From Raoultibacter timonensis (GTDB lineage: Bacteria; Actinomycetota; Coriobacteriia; Coriobacteriales; Eggerthellaceae), in assembly GCF_900240215.1 (NCBI RefSeq), contig NZ_LT964681.1, positions 622,612 through 665,854 of the forward strand: 43,243 bases of DNA, given 5' to 3'. Shown in pieces: positions 9,295 to 17,510 of this stretch. The notes beneath the pieces were generated by a model, which was given only the letters and a program-made list of their open reading frames with translations, was not told the DNA's origin and made no database searches. The position numbers and the translations under genes were made by a program. How positions within the stretch are numbered: the first letter of the stretch is position 1; each line of letters starts with the position of its first letter.

Positions 9295-9310
9295 CATCCG
9301 CAATGGATGT

Positions 9311-10984
9311 TTAATCTTCTCCGAGCTTCGTGCCGCAGATATAGCCAGAGGTGATCGTATTGGCCATGGCAACGCCCGATCCGACGTACGTGTCGTTGTA
9401 CAGGCAAGAACCCGCTTCGTTTCCGACGGCGTACAGACCCTTCACGGGCAAGCGATCGTAGTCCAGCACCTGATAGTCGGTGTTGGTCAGCAAGCCTCCC
9501 CACGAACCAAGGCTGTTCTCTTCCGAAATGATGATGTAGTACGGACCCTCCCCGTAAGCGATGAGGTTCGCAGCCGATTTTCCAAACTGCGAATCGATGC
9601 CGGTTTCGCAGTACTCATCGTAGCGGGCCATCTGATCCAGGAAGATATCGGGGTCCATGCCAGCGGCCTCGGCCAGCTCTTGCGGAGTGTCGCCCTTGTA
9701 GCCGGCTCCCTTCTCAACCATCTTGTCCAGCACATCGGCGATGCCCTCCCAGGGGGTGTCGAGCTCGAACTTGGGCTTGTACGCCGGAGGAAGTCCAGGG
9801 CTCTTTTCCACACCAAGCCCCGCAAGACCCTGGCTCTCGAGGGTGTCCATGATTGACTTCGAAACGACCACATAATGGAAAGACCCTTGGTATGCGCTCG
9901 AGTTTGCCGAGTCGCAGGCGCTCAAAACCAGTTCCTCGTTGCGAAACCGTGCGCCCGTCGCCCCAACGTTAAGCACCTGTGCAACATAGCAGAGAATCAT
10001 GGGGTACTTCGCAGGGAAGTCATCGAAATCGTCTTTGATCTCGTCCGTTGCGCGGGCGAGCGTTTGGTGCAGCATCTGGCCGCCGAAGTTCTGCGGTTTC
10101 TGGGCACCCGCCTTCCAGGCCATTTCGAGCCCCTCGCCGATATTTTGGGGAAGCCCCCCGAGCACGCCGTCGAAACGAAAGACCGTCTTCACCATCTCCC
10201 GATTGCCCGCGTATCCGCCCGTGGCGATTACGACGGATCCAGCATTGATCTGGATGCCCTTGCCATCCTTGTCTACGACGATGGCGCCGGTGACGGTTCC
10301 GTTCTCGTCAACGACGAGCTGCTTGCCAGTCGCCTCGGTCAAAACCTCTCCGCTCGGCGCCACGAACTTCTCAAGCGCCGCAAGGAACAGGCCCTCGCGA
10401 GCATCGTAGTCGGGAAGCTTCACCATAGTCGGCCCCATCCACGGCTGGAACTCCCAGCCGTTGCCGCTCATCCAGTCGATGGCTTCGCCTACCGTACCCA
10501 AGAGTTGCTGAATCGAAGCCGCGTCGACACGCCAATGAGAATCCTTCACCCACTCGTTGACGATGGGAAGGATGTCGGTTTCGACGCCAGCCTCCTTGGC
10601 GTACTTGCTGTTGTAGGCAACCGGCCCCGACGATTTGTTGCTTGCGCCGCCGATCGTCTGCGTCTTTTCGACCAGAATGACGCGCTTGCCGAGCTCGCCC
10701 GCCCTGATCGCGGTATTGGCACCCGAACATCCACCTCCGATTACGAGGATATCGCACTCCTTCGTCTCTTCGACTGCAATGTCTTCAGACGTGTTGCCCG
10801 GCAGCGTCGAAGCAATGTCGACGTTGAGGGACCGGGTCCAATCCTGCACGCCCTCGCTTTCCGGTTCGGCTTTCCCAGCAGAGGTGCCTTGCGCAGCGCA
10901 GCCGCTCAAGCCCAAAACCGTTGCAGCTCCCATCGTTGCGGATCCTGCGAGAAACGCACGACGGGATATCCTTCCGTTTTTCAT
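9311..10984 (-). CDS. Tat-exported FAD-dependent reductase, third copy
   Basis: 557 residues with twin-arginine signal (SRRAFLAG, residues 7-14) and lipobox LSGC (Cys29), hence a predicted Tat-exported lipoprotein. The FAD motif VIGGGCSGANTAIRAGELGK starts near residue 82; the C-terminal end has GLYAVGNEAGSCLYNDTYVG followed by a Gly-rich helix (SGVAMANTITSGYICG). The start at 10984 is preceded by GAGAGGATGAGCT. The region that would hold the fumarate-reductase catalytic Arg reads GARFRNEELVLSACDSANSS, again without it. Like the other two copies it lacks heme and FMN domains. It is divergent from the LuxR gene at 11197 across 212 bp. The family includes reductases for fumarate, urocanate, methacrylate, steroids and plant phenolics; this sequence does not decide between them. 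Confidence 0.85.
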   Translation of the reverse strand: MKNGRISRRAFLAGSATMGAATVLGLSGCAAQGTSAGKAEPESEGVQDWTRSLNVDIASTLPGNTSEDIAVEETKECDILVIGGGCSGANTAIRAGELGKRVILVEKTQTIGGASNKSSGPVAYNSKYAKEAGVETDILPIVNEWVKDSHWRVDAASIQQLLGTVGEAIDWMSGNGWEFQPWMGPTMVKLPDYDAREGLFLAALEKFVAPSGEVLTEATGKQLVVDENGTVTGAIVVDKDGKGIQINAGSVVIATGGYAGNREMVKTVFRFDGVLGGLPQNIGEGLEMAWKAGAQKPQNFGGQMLHQTLARATDEIKDDFDDFPAKYPMILCYVAQVLNVGATGARFRNEELVLSACDSANSSAYQGSFHYVVVSKSIMDTLESQGLAGLGVEKSPGLPPAYKPKFELDTPWEGIADVLDKMVEKGAGYKGDTPQELAEAAGMDPDIFLDQMARYDEYCETGIDSQFGKSAANLIAYGEGPYYIIISEENSLGSWGGLLTNTDYQVLDYDRLPVKGLYAVGNEAGSCLYNDTYVGSGVAMANTITSGYICGTKLGED

Positions 10985-11196
10985 AGCTCATCCTCTCTCT
11001 TCCTGCATGCGATCCGTTTCCGCACGCATCCCTTAGCAGCGTCGATTCGACGGCGCCGCTTGAGCCCATTGTTCAAAACATGCTGGTTTTCGGATAGACC
11101 CACGAAGGGTGGTATTGCGGTTTTGCCATTTCATTGCCGTTGTCTTGTGTGCTATGGTGAAAAACCTTGCACGATCAGGCGCACACAAGAGGGACC

Positions 11197-12660
11197 ATGG
11201 ACATCGTTCGATCTCGAACATACGCATCTGCTTGCTCCGTCATCGGATTCGGATGCCTGTACGTCATATTCGTTGCATGTTTCTTCCCCCTCACCCTCAT
11301 GCCCGACGCCGATCAGTCGACCTACCGTCTCTTCAATCAAGCACTGTACCTATCGTCGGCAATCGCCGCCTTCGCCTACGCGGGCGCCGCGGCACGATGC
11401 AGCGAAAGGACGACTTCGGGAATCGCCCTGTTTGGCTACGCGGCTTTATCTGCGGGATTGGCCGCAACGGGGATGCAGCTGGGAACGCACGCCGAGCCGC
11501 TTACGATATGCGCAGGTATCGGATGCGGAGCCGGCCTCTCCCTTTCGCTCGTATCGTGGTTCGAAACGATAAGCAGCTTTCAAGAAAGAAAGGGCGCGCT
11601 GATCTTCGGATGGCAGGCCTTCCTCGGATCATCAGTTTTCGCAATCGTCGCCCTTCTGAACAAGGCATTCACCAATGAAGCCGCCTTGGCCCTGTGCCTC
11701 GTTTCAGCAGTGCTTTACCTGGCTCTCCGCGCAGCGCCTTCGCAATCGAATGCGAACGTGACGCTCGCCTCGTTTCACTCGGGTATCGAGGTGCTGCGCC
11801 ATCGGAAAGTGCTCTCCCGCGTTCTCTTCGGTCCCGCCGTCGGATTCTGTCTCATAGTGTTCATATACGGGATAGCCGAAGCGATTGCCATGGGCCACGA
11901 CGGTTCCCCTTACGGGGAGGTCGTCTCCTACCTTGGAGCGCCCATCGGCTCGGCGGTGTTCCTCGTATGGACCTACGGGAGCAAAAGCAGAAACTACGGG
12001 CTGACCATCAAGTCCATATTCCTAATTCTGCTCACCGTATTCTGGATTCCCGCGTTCGACACCATCGTCTTAGTGCTAAGCGCTGGGTTTCAGCTGAGTC
12101 TTCTCCTGCTCTGCTCGCTGCTCCTCGACGAACTGTTAAGCCAACGACGGGTGGCCATGGTGCTCGTATCGCTCGGCTACGCATGCATGCGGATGCTCTT
12201 CCTCGTCGGTTTGTACGTTCCCGGGATGTTCGGCGTTCCTTCGTATAGCAGATACTTCGAATCGACTTCTCTTCTTATGTTTCTGATCTACCTGGTGTTC
12301 GCTGTTGCCCTTATTCTGACCTGGAGAGATCGGAAGGTGGACCAATCTGCGTCCACCGACATACCCGATGCCGACATTGCAGCGGAAAATACGAGCGGCG
12401 AAGCGAAGGGATCGCCCGCCGACAAATCCGAGGCGCTCTTTTCGATCGCTCAGCAATACGGCCTTACCCGACGGGAAACCGAAATACTGGGCCTTTACTC
12501 CAAGGGGCGCGACATCAACTACATGTGCGAAAACCTCTATCTGTCGCGCAACACGGTCAAAGGGCACCTTAAGCGAATTTATTCGAAACTGGATATCCAT
12601 TCGAAACAGGAGCTGATAGACATCGTCGAAGCCGCTCGGGCCAAGGAACAACCCCTGTAG
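11197..12660 (+). CDS. Membrane-anchored LuxR-type regulator (third divergent pair)
   Basis: 487 residues from the ATG at 11197 (AAGAGGGA directly upstream; the in-frame ATG at 11167 lacks such a site). Residues 10-385 contain about 12 membrane segments. A charged linker of 45 residues leads to a C-terminal LuxR HTH (LTRRETEILGLYSKGRD; LSRNTVKGHLKRIYSKLDIHS). A possible promoter is TTCATT-17 bp-TATGGT ending about 35 bp before the start. The partner flavoprotein gene is transcribed away from it. The pxp operon begins 205 bp downstream on the same strand, so this regulator could also influence it, but there is no direct evidence. Confidence 0.83.
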   Translation: MDIVRSRTYASACSVIGFGCLYVIFVACFFPLTLMPDADQSTYRLFNQALYLSSAIAAFAYAGAAARCSERTTSGIALFGYAALSAGLAATGMQLGTHAEPLTICAGIGCGAGLSLSLVSWFETISSFQERKGALIFGWQAFLGSSVFAIVALLNKAFTNEAALALCLVSAVLYLALRAAPSQSNANVTLASFHSGIEVLRHRKVLSRVLFGPAVGFCLIVFIYGIAEAIAMGHDGSPYGEVVSYLGAPIGSAVFLVWTYGSKSRNYGLTIKSIFLILLTVFWIPAFDTIVLVLSAGFQLSLLLLCSLLLDELLSQRRVAMVLVSLGYACMRMLFLVGLYVPGMFGVPSYSRYFESTSLLMFLIYLVFAVALILTWRDRKVDQSASTDIPDADIAAENTSGEAKGSPADKSEALFSIAQQYGLTRRETEILGLYSKGRDINYMCENLYLSRNTVKGHLKRIYSKLDIHSKQELIDIVEAARAKEQPL

Positions 12661-12730
12661 AAAACGTATATGATAAAATCCCCTCACGGAACCATTCGGA
12701 ATCGGACGCCGCATCGGCGCATCTCGACCG

Positions 12731-12758
12731 TTCGACGCATGAAGGTTACCATTATAGT
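12731..12758 (+). promoter_or_regulatory. Possible promoter of the pxp/acc operon
   Basis: TTCGAC (12731-12736), a 16-bp spacer and TATAGT (12753-12758), about 107 bp before the first gene of the operon and 71 bp after the LuxR stop codon. The -10 match is fair and the -35 weak, so this is only a candidate. Confidence 0.3.
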
Positions 12759-12864
12759 ACGGACCTCGTTTCGGCAGCGAGACGGTGGTACAGTATTTCT
12801 GGTATGCGGTTTTTCTGGGAAAACAACCGTTTTTCATGCAAGGAGACTTACTGGGAGCACATAC

Positions 12865-13593
12865 ATGGCTGGTTTCAGCATAACCATAGCAGGAGATTCG
12901 GCGCTCAATCTCGAGTTCGCCGATACCATCACGCCCGAAACCAGCACTATGATCCGTATCGCAGCCCAGAGCCTTACCGAAGACCCCATCGAGGGGATCA
13001 TCGAGCTGGTGCCGACGTTCTGCTCGCTCATGGTGTACTACAATCCGCTCGTAATCACGTTCGACGAACTGTCGTATCGGCTGCGCGGGAAGCTGCGCGG
13101 ACTCGATTCGGCCGATGTATTCGTGAAGAAGATCGTGCAGATACCGGTATGCTACGGCGGCGAGTACGGCCCCGACATCAAAACGGTGGCCGACCATGCG
13201 CATCTGAGCGTCGAGGAGGTCATCGACATTCATTCCTCGAAGGACTACCTCATCGACATGCTCGGGTTCCTGCCGGGATTCGCCTATCTGGGCGGGCTCG
13301 ACAAGCGCATCCATACCCCGCGCCTCGCCACTCCGCGCACGCTCATCGAAGCGGGATCGGTCGGCATCGGCGGTGCGCAAACGGGCATCTACCCCCTGCC
13401 CTCCCCGGGCGGCTGGCAGATCATCGGCCGCACGCCGATCCGTCCGTACGATCCCGATCGCGAGGAGCCGATCCTCTATGCCGCAGGCGAGTACCTTCGC
13501 TTCGTGCCGATCACGCCCGACGAGTACAGCGCCATAGAAACGCAGCTTTCGGCGAACGCCTACGAATACCAGATCATACTTGAGGGGATGTAG
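12865..13593 (+). CDS. pxpB: 5-oxoprolinase subunit PxpB (KipI-like, CT_C_D / AHS1 domain)
   Basis: 242 residues from the ATG at 12865 (GGGAG 8 bp upstream; the longer frame back to 12670 has no ribosome binding site and a non-family N-terminus). It matches the KipI/PxpB family: PVCYGGEYGPDI, a central IDMLGFLPGFAYLGGLD and the GSVGIGGAQTGIYPLPSPGG segment near the end. PxpB with PxpC and PxpA forms the ATP-dependent prokaryotic 5-oxoprolinase that opens pyroglutamate to glutamate. The same fold (AHS1) is half of the carboxyltransferase domain of urea carboxylase, which matters because biotin carrier and biotin carboxylase genes follow here. It is first in a six-gene operon, with one base between its stop codon and the next start codon. 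Confidence 0.92.
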   Translation: MAGFSITIAGDSALNLEFADTITPETSTMIRIAAQSLTEDPIEGIIELVPTFCSLMVYYNPLVITFDELSYRLRGKLRGLDSADVFVKKIVQIPVCYGGEYGPDIKTVADHAHLSVEEVIDIHSSKDYLIDMLGFLPGFAYLGGLDKRIHTPRLATPRTLIEAGSVGIGGAQTGIYPLPSPGGWQIIGRTPIRPYDPDREEPILYAAGEYLRFVPITPDEYSAIETQLSANAYEYQIILEGM

Positions 13594-13594
13594 G

Positions 13595-14662
13595 ATGGGC
13601 ATCGTCGTTAAAAAACCGGGCGTCCTCACGACCATTCAGGATGCAGGCCGTATCGGATACATGGGAAGCGGTTTCGCACCGAGCGGCGTCATGGACCGTC
13701 GCGCGTTCATCATCGCGAATCTGCTCGTCGAAAACGATCCCAACACCTGCGCCATCGAGTTTGCGCTCGCCGGCCCTACGTTGCGTTTCACCACAAGCAC
13801 GTTCATCGCCATCACCGGGGGTGATTTTTCGCCTACGCTCGCCGGCAAGCCCGTGCCGATGTATTCCGCCCTCATGGTCAAGCGCGGATCGATTCTGCGC
13901 TCCGGCGCCCCGCGCACCGGGGCTTACGGCTACGTGGCCGTCGCAGGCGGGTCGGTGCGCGTTCCCGAAGTGATGGGCAGCAGGTCAACGAGCCTCAAGC
14001 TCGGCATCGGCGGATGGCACGGTCGCAGCCTCCAACTCGGCGACTACCTGCCGTTCATGACCAAGAACCTCGACTTCCTTCCCAATCTCGGATCGCACCG
14101 TATCGAATACGATACAACCTACGGTTTCGGCAGCGAAGAAACCGTCGTACGCGTGGTTCCGGGGCCGCAAGAGGACATGTTCACCGAACGGGGCATCGAA
14201 ACGTTTTACAACCAGGTGTACGAGGCTACCGCGAAGTGCGACCGGATGGGATACCGGCTCGACGGGCCTGAAATAGAGACGAAACACGGCTCGGATATCA
14301 TATCCGACGGCATTGCATTCGGTGCGATTCAGGTTCCCTCGCACGGACGACCCATCATCATGCTCGCCGATCGCCAAACTACGGGAGGCTATGCCAAAAT
14401 CGGCACCATCGCCTCGGTCGACATCCCCAAACTCGTGCAGTGTCGCCCAGGAAGCAGAATACGCTTTACGCCCATCACGGTGCAGGAGGCGCAAACCCTG
14501 TACCGCAAGGAGTACCAGTATTTCAAGGGACTCGCGAAAATCGTGAGAAGACCCTGCGCCGACGGCATCTCGCCACGGCGCACCGCGCGCAGGCTCAGAC
14601 CCATCCTCGAAGAGCAGGCGCGCCGCAATCAGGCTGAAAAGCTTTGGATAGATCGCTCTTAG
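13595..14662 (+). CDS. pxpC: 5-oxoprolinase subunit PxpC (KipA-like, CT_A_B / AHS2 domain)
   Basis: 355 residues; start ATG at 13595, one base after the pxpB stop codon, so translation is probably coupled. Family signatures: KPGVLTTIQDAGRIGYMGSG at the N-terminus (residues 7-26), then CAIEFALAGPTLRF and the C-terminal GRPIIMLADRQTTGGYAKIG. The last 45 residues are a basic extension (RRTARRLRPILEEQ...) that makes it somewhat longer than usual family members. Together with PxpB it forms the catalytic pair of 5-oxoprolinase; in urea carboxylase the equivalent fused AHS1-AHS2 module carries out carboxyl transfer from biotin. It is followed 38 bp later by the biotin carrier gene. Confidence 0.92.
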   Translation: MGIVVKKPGVLTTIQDAGRIGYMGSGFAPSGVMDRRAFIIANLLVENDPNTCAIEFALAGPTLRFTTSTFIAITGGDFSPTLAGKPVPMYSALMVKRGSILRSGAPRTGAYGYVAVAGGSVRVPEVMGSRSTSLKLGIGGWHGRSLQLGDYLPFMTKNLDFLPNLGSHRIEYDTTYGFGSEETVVRVVPGPQEDMFTERGIETFYNQVYEATAKCDRMGYRLDGPEIETKHGSDIISDGIAFGAIQVPSHGRPIIMLADRQTTGGYAKIGTIASVDIPKLVQCRPGSRIRFTPITVQEAQTLYRKEYQYFKGLAKIVRRPCADGISPRRTARRLRPILEEQARRNQAEKLWIDRS

Positions 14663-14700
14663 CAACCGCAGGACGAGAAGCACTACATAAGGAGACCAGC

Positions 14701-15174
14701 GTGGATACCAAAACCATCGAAGAATTGATCGCCATTATGGACAAAGCCGAGCTCACCGCTCTGCGCGTCGACGACGGCGAAACGAAAATCGAACTCGAGC
14801 GCAGCCACAGCTCGTTTTCTCCGACCGCGCTTCCCCTCATGGCCGAGCGGGTCAGCGCGCTTTTGGCGGGCAAGGACGAGAGCAACGACGCCGCGGCCGC
14901 AGACCAAACCGAAGACGATTCGTCGGTTCTCGTACGCAGCCCCACCGTCGGCATGTTCTACGTTGCCCCGAGTCCCGACGAGGACCCGTTCGTCAAAACA
15001 GGTCAAGAGGTGCTTTCGGGCCAGACGCTTGCCGTCGTGGAGGCAATGAAGATGATGAACGAGATCACCGCACCCGTTCCGGGCATCGTGATCGAGGTGC
15101 TCGCGGGCAACGGAGCCCAAGTCGAATACGACCAACCGCTGTTCCGCATCGCCACCAGCGACATGGCGCAGTAG
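14701..15174 (+). CDS. accB: Biotin carboxyl carrier protein (AccB-like)
   Basis: 157 residues with a GTG start at 14701 preceded by AAGGAGA. The N-terminal 35 residues resemble AccB (TIEELIAIMDKAELTALRVD), a flexible Ala/Asp-rich linker follows, and the C-terminal 80 residues form a biotinyl domain. The biotinylation motif is VEAMKMMNE, with the acceptor Lys at residue 117. The gene lies between pxpC and the biotin carboxylase gene. No acetyl-CoA carboxyltransferase gene (accA/accD or a fused CT subunit) is in the window, so despite the name this carrier probably serves the PxpB/PxpC module rather than fatty-acid synthesis. Confidence 0.92.
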   Translation: MDTKTIEELIAIMDKAELTALRVDDGETKIELERSHSSFSPTALPLMAERVSALLAGKDESNDAAAADQTEDDSSVLVRSPTVGMFYVAPSPDEDPFVKTGQEVLSGQTLAVVEAMKMMNEITAPVPGIVIEVLAGNGAQVEYDQPLFRIATSDMAQ

Positions 15175-15196
15175 ACGCGTCGGATTGCGAGGGCAC

Positions 15197-16546
15197 ATGT
15201 TCGAGAAGATCCTCATAGCGAACCGCGGCGAGATAGCCGTTCGCATCATCCGCGCCTGCCGCGCCATGGGCATCAAAACCGTTGCGGTGTACTCGACTGC
15301 CGACAACCATGCGCTGCACACCTATCTTGCCGACGAGAGCATCTGCATCGGGCCGCCGCTTGCCCGCGACAGCTATCTCAACATCGCTTCGATTATCGCG
15401 GCCGCCAAGGGCACCCACGCCGAAGCGATCCATCCCGGCTACGGTTTTCTTTCCGAGAACTCGACCTTCGCCAAACTCTGCCGCGACAACGGCATCGTGT
15501 TCATAGGCCCCTCGCCTGAGGTCATCGACCGCATGGGCAACAAGAGCCAGGCCCGCAAGACCATGATGGACGCGGGCATCCCCGTCGTGCCGGGCACGCG
15601 CAATCCCATCCATTCCCCCGAAGACGGCCTGCGGCTCGGCCGGGATATCGGTTGGCCCATCATGATCAAGGCAAGCGCGGGGGGCGGCGGCAAAGGCATG
15701 CGCGTGAGCACCTGCGAAGACGATTTCGTCGAGATGTTCAGCATCGCGCAGCGCGAAAGCATGAACGCGTTCGGCGACAACAGCATGTACCTCGAGCGAT
15801 GCATTATAAACCCGCGTCACGTCGAGGTACAGATCATCGGCGACACGTTCGGCAACATCGTTTCACTTGGCGAGCGCGATTGCTCGGTGCAGCGCAACCA
15901 CCAGAAGATGGTCGAGGAGAGTCCGTCGCCGTTCGTCGATGACGAGCTTCGCGCCGCCATGAACGAAGCGGCCGCCCGTGCGGCTCAGGCGGTCGGCTAT
16001 ACGTCTGCCGGAACGGTCGAATTCCTGCTCGACGGGGATCGCAACTTCTACTTCATGGAAATGAATACGCGCATTCAGGTGGAGCACCCCGTAACCGAAA
16101 TGGTCACGCGAACCGACCTCATCGAAGAGATGATAGCCGTCGCTGCAGGCGAGCCCTTGAGCTTTACGCAGGACGACATCGATCCGAGGGGGCACGCCAT
16201 CGAGTGCCGGGTCAACGCCGAAGAGCCCGCTCGAGGCTTCCTTCCCTCGCCCGGCACCATCTCGCAGATGCATCTGCCCGGCGGCAACGGGGTGCGTGTC
16301 GACACGGCAGCGTACGACGGGTTCCAAATCACCCCGTATTACGACTCGATGATTGCCAAGATCATCGTGCACGGACGCAACCGCACCGAGGCAATCGCGA
16401 AGATGCGCACCGCGCTTGAGGAGATGGTGGTGGTCGGCGTGAAGACCAACCTCGATTTCCAGTACGCCATCATGGAGAACGAAACGTTCGCCGCAGGCAA
16501 CGCCGATACGAGTTTCATCGAACGGTTTCTGAAAGGCGAAGTGTAA
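15197..16546 (+). CDS. accC: Biotin carboxylase subunit (AccC-like)
   Basis: 449 residues, the usual length of AccC. Start ATG at 15197, with GAGGG upstream and 22 bp after accB. Features in order: N-terminal lid domain beginning MFEKILIANRGEIAVRIIRA, ATP-grasp Gly-rich loop KASAGGGGKGMRV (near residue 158), carboxylase signature EMNTRIQVEHPVTE, and a C-terminal domain ending KTNLDFQYAIMENETF. It carboxylates the biotin on AccB with bicarbonate and ATP. In this operon the only plausible carboxyltransferase partner is PxpB/PxpC, giving a split enzyme of urea-carboxylase design; this partnership is inference. Confidence 0.93.
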   Translation: MFEKILIANRGEIAVRIIRACRAMGIKTVAVYSTADNHALHTYLADESICIGPPLARDSYLNIASIIAAAKGTHAEAIHPGYGFLSENSTFAKLCRDNGIVFIGPSPEVIDRMGNKSQARKTMMDAGIPVVPGTRNPIHSPEDGLRLGRDIGWPIMIKASAGGGGKGMRVSTCEDDFVEMFSIAQRESMNAFGDNSMYLERCIINPRHVEVQIIGDTFGNIVSLGERDCSVQRNHQKMVEESPSPFVDDELRAAMNEAAARAAQAVGYTSAGTVEFLLDGDRNFYFMEMNTRIQVEHPVTEMVTRTDLIEEMIAVAAGEPLSFTQDDIDPRGHAIECRVNAEEPARGFLPSPGTISQMHLPGGNGVRVDTAAYDGFQITPYYDSMIAKIIVHGRNRTEAIAKMRTALEEMVVVGVKTNLDFQYAIMENETFAAGNADTSFIERFLKGEV

Positions 16547-16605
16547 ACGCGAAGCCCGCAACCGCGCACAGCGCAGGATTCGAACATGCAACGAAGGAGG
16601 CATTC

Positions 16606-17439
16606 ATGAGCACTGCTTTAGCCAAACCAGAAGGCGTGAGCACCGACGTATGGGAGCGCATGCTTTCCGCAACGCCCGTCGAAGCGCGCCGCCTCATCCG
16701 CTCGGGCGCCTACGACGCTCCGACAAGCGGACTTTGCCCCGGATACGCTCAAGCGAACCTCATCATCCTGCCCAAAGAGCAAGCGTACGACTTTCTCCTA
16801 TTCGCCCAGCGCAACCCCAAGCCGTGCCCGCTGCTCGAGGTAACCGAGGTGGGCGCACGCGAAGCCACGATCTGCGCGACCGACTGCGACATCGCAACCG
16901 ACTTCCCGAAATACCGCATCTACCGCCACGGCGAACTGGTCGAAGAGGTTGCAGACGTTTCCGCCTACTGGCGCGACGACCTCGTCTCGTTCGTGATCGG
17001 CTGTTCGTTCTCGTTCGAATCGGAGCTGGTCGAAGCGGGCATCGAAATGCGGCACAACACGATGGGCCGCAACGTTTCGATGTACCTCACCGGCGTCGAC
17101 TGCGTACCGGCCGGCTCCATGAGCGGCAAGATGGTCATGTCGATGCGACCCATCCCCCACGATCGAATCGTGAAGGCCGTCCAACTCTCCGGTGCGATCC
17201 CCAAGGTGCACGGCGCGCCCCTGCACATCGGCGATCCCGCGGCCATCGGCGTGAAGGACATCGCGCATCCCGAGTTCGGCGATCCCGTCGACATCCGCGA
17301 GGGCGAAGTGCCCGTGTTCTGGGCGTGCGGCGTCACGCCGCAATCGATCGTCATGAACTCGAAGCCCGAATTCGCCATCACCCACGCACCGGGCTGCATG
17401 CTCATCACCGACACGAAGAACATCGATCTGAAGGAATAG
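16606..17439 (+). CDS. DUF1445 / D-glutamate cyclase family protein (YcsI-like putative hydro-lyase)
   Basis: 277 residues. It matches the DUF1445 family (YcsI of Bacillus, mammalian D-glutamate cyclase): an N-terminal helix bundle with ARRLIRSGAYDAPTSGLCPG, the FVIGCSFSFESELVEAGI segment, GRNVSMYLTGVDCVPAG, and a C-terminal HAPGCMLITDTKN. Start ATG at 16606 with GAAGGAGG upstream. The mammalian relative interconverts D-glutamate and 5-oxo-D-proline, which fits its place between the biotin-enzyme genes and pxpA in a 5-oxoproline operon; activity of the bacterial protein is not certain. The neighbouring arrangement mirrors Bacillus ycsF-ycsG-ycsI-kipI-kipA. Confidence 0.88.
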   Translation: MSTALAKPEGVSTDVWERMLSATPVEARRLIRSGAYDAPTSGLCPGYAQANLIILPKEQAYDFLLFAQRNPKPCPLLEVTEVGAREATICATDCDIATDFPKYRIYRHGELVEEVADVSAYWRDDLVSFVIGCSFSFESELVEAGIEMRHNTMGRNVSMYLTGVDCVPAGSMSGKMVMSMRPIPHDRIVKAVQLSGAIPKVHGAPLHIGDPAAIGVKDIAHPEFGDPVDIREGEVPVFWACGVTPQSIVMNSKPEFAITHAPGCMLITDTKNIDLKE

Positions 17440-17510
17440 CGGCCACGGCGTGCGGCTCAGCGTATGCATGAGCCGCCTATTCGACCGACGAACCACCGAG
17501 AGGAACCAGG

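Noticed and set aside
9875-12136. Long antisense frames, such as 9875-11572 forward and 12136-13635 reverse
   Set aside because: They lie opposite well-supported genes (third flavoprotein, LuxR, pxpB), have Arg/His/Pro-rich sequences typical of shadows in high-GC DNA, and lack ribosome binding sites.
12865-14662. KipI/KipA read as a sporulation kinase inhibitor pair
   Set aside because: The Bacillus role is a special case; the presence of pxpA, DUF1445 and biotin genes in the same operon points to 5-oxoproline metabolism, and this organism type does not sporulate.
14701-16546. accB-accC taken as the acetyl-CoA carboxylase of fatty-acid synthesis
   Set aside because: No acyl-CoA carboxyltransferase gene accompanies them, and they are embedded between pxpC and DUF1445, so dedicated service to this operon is more likely.
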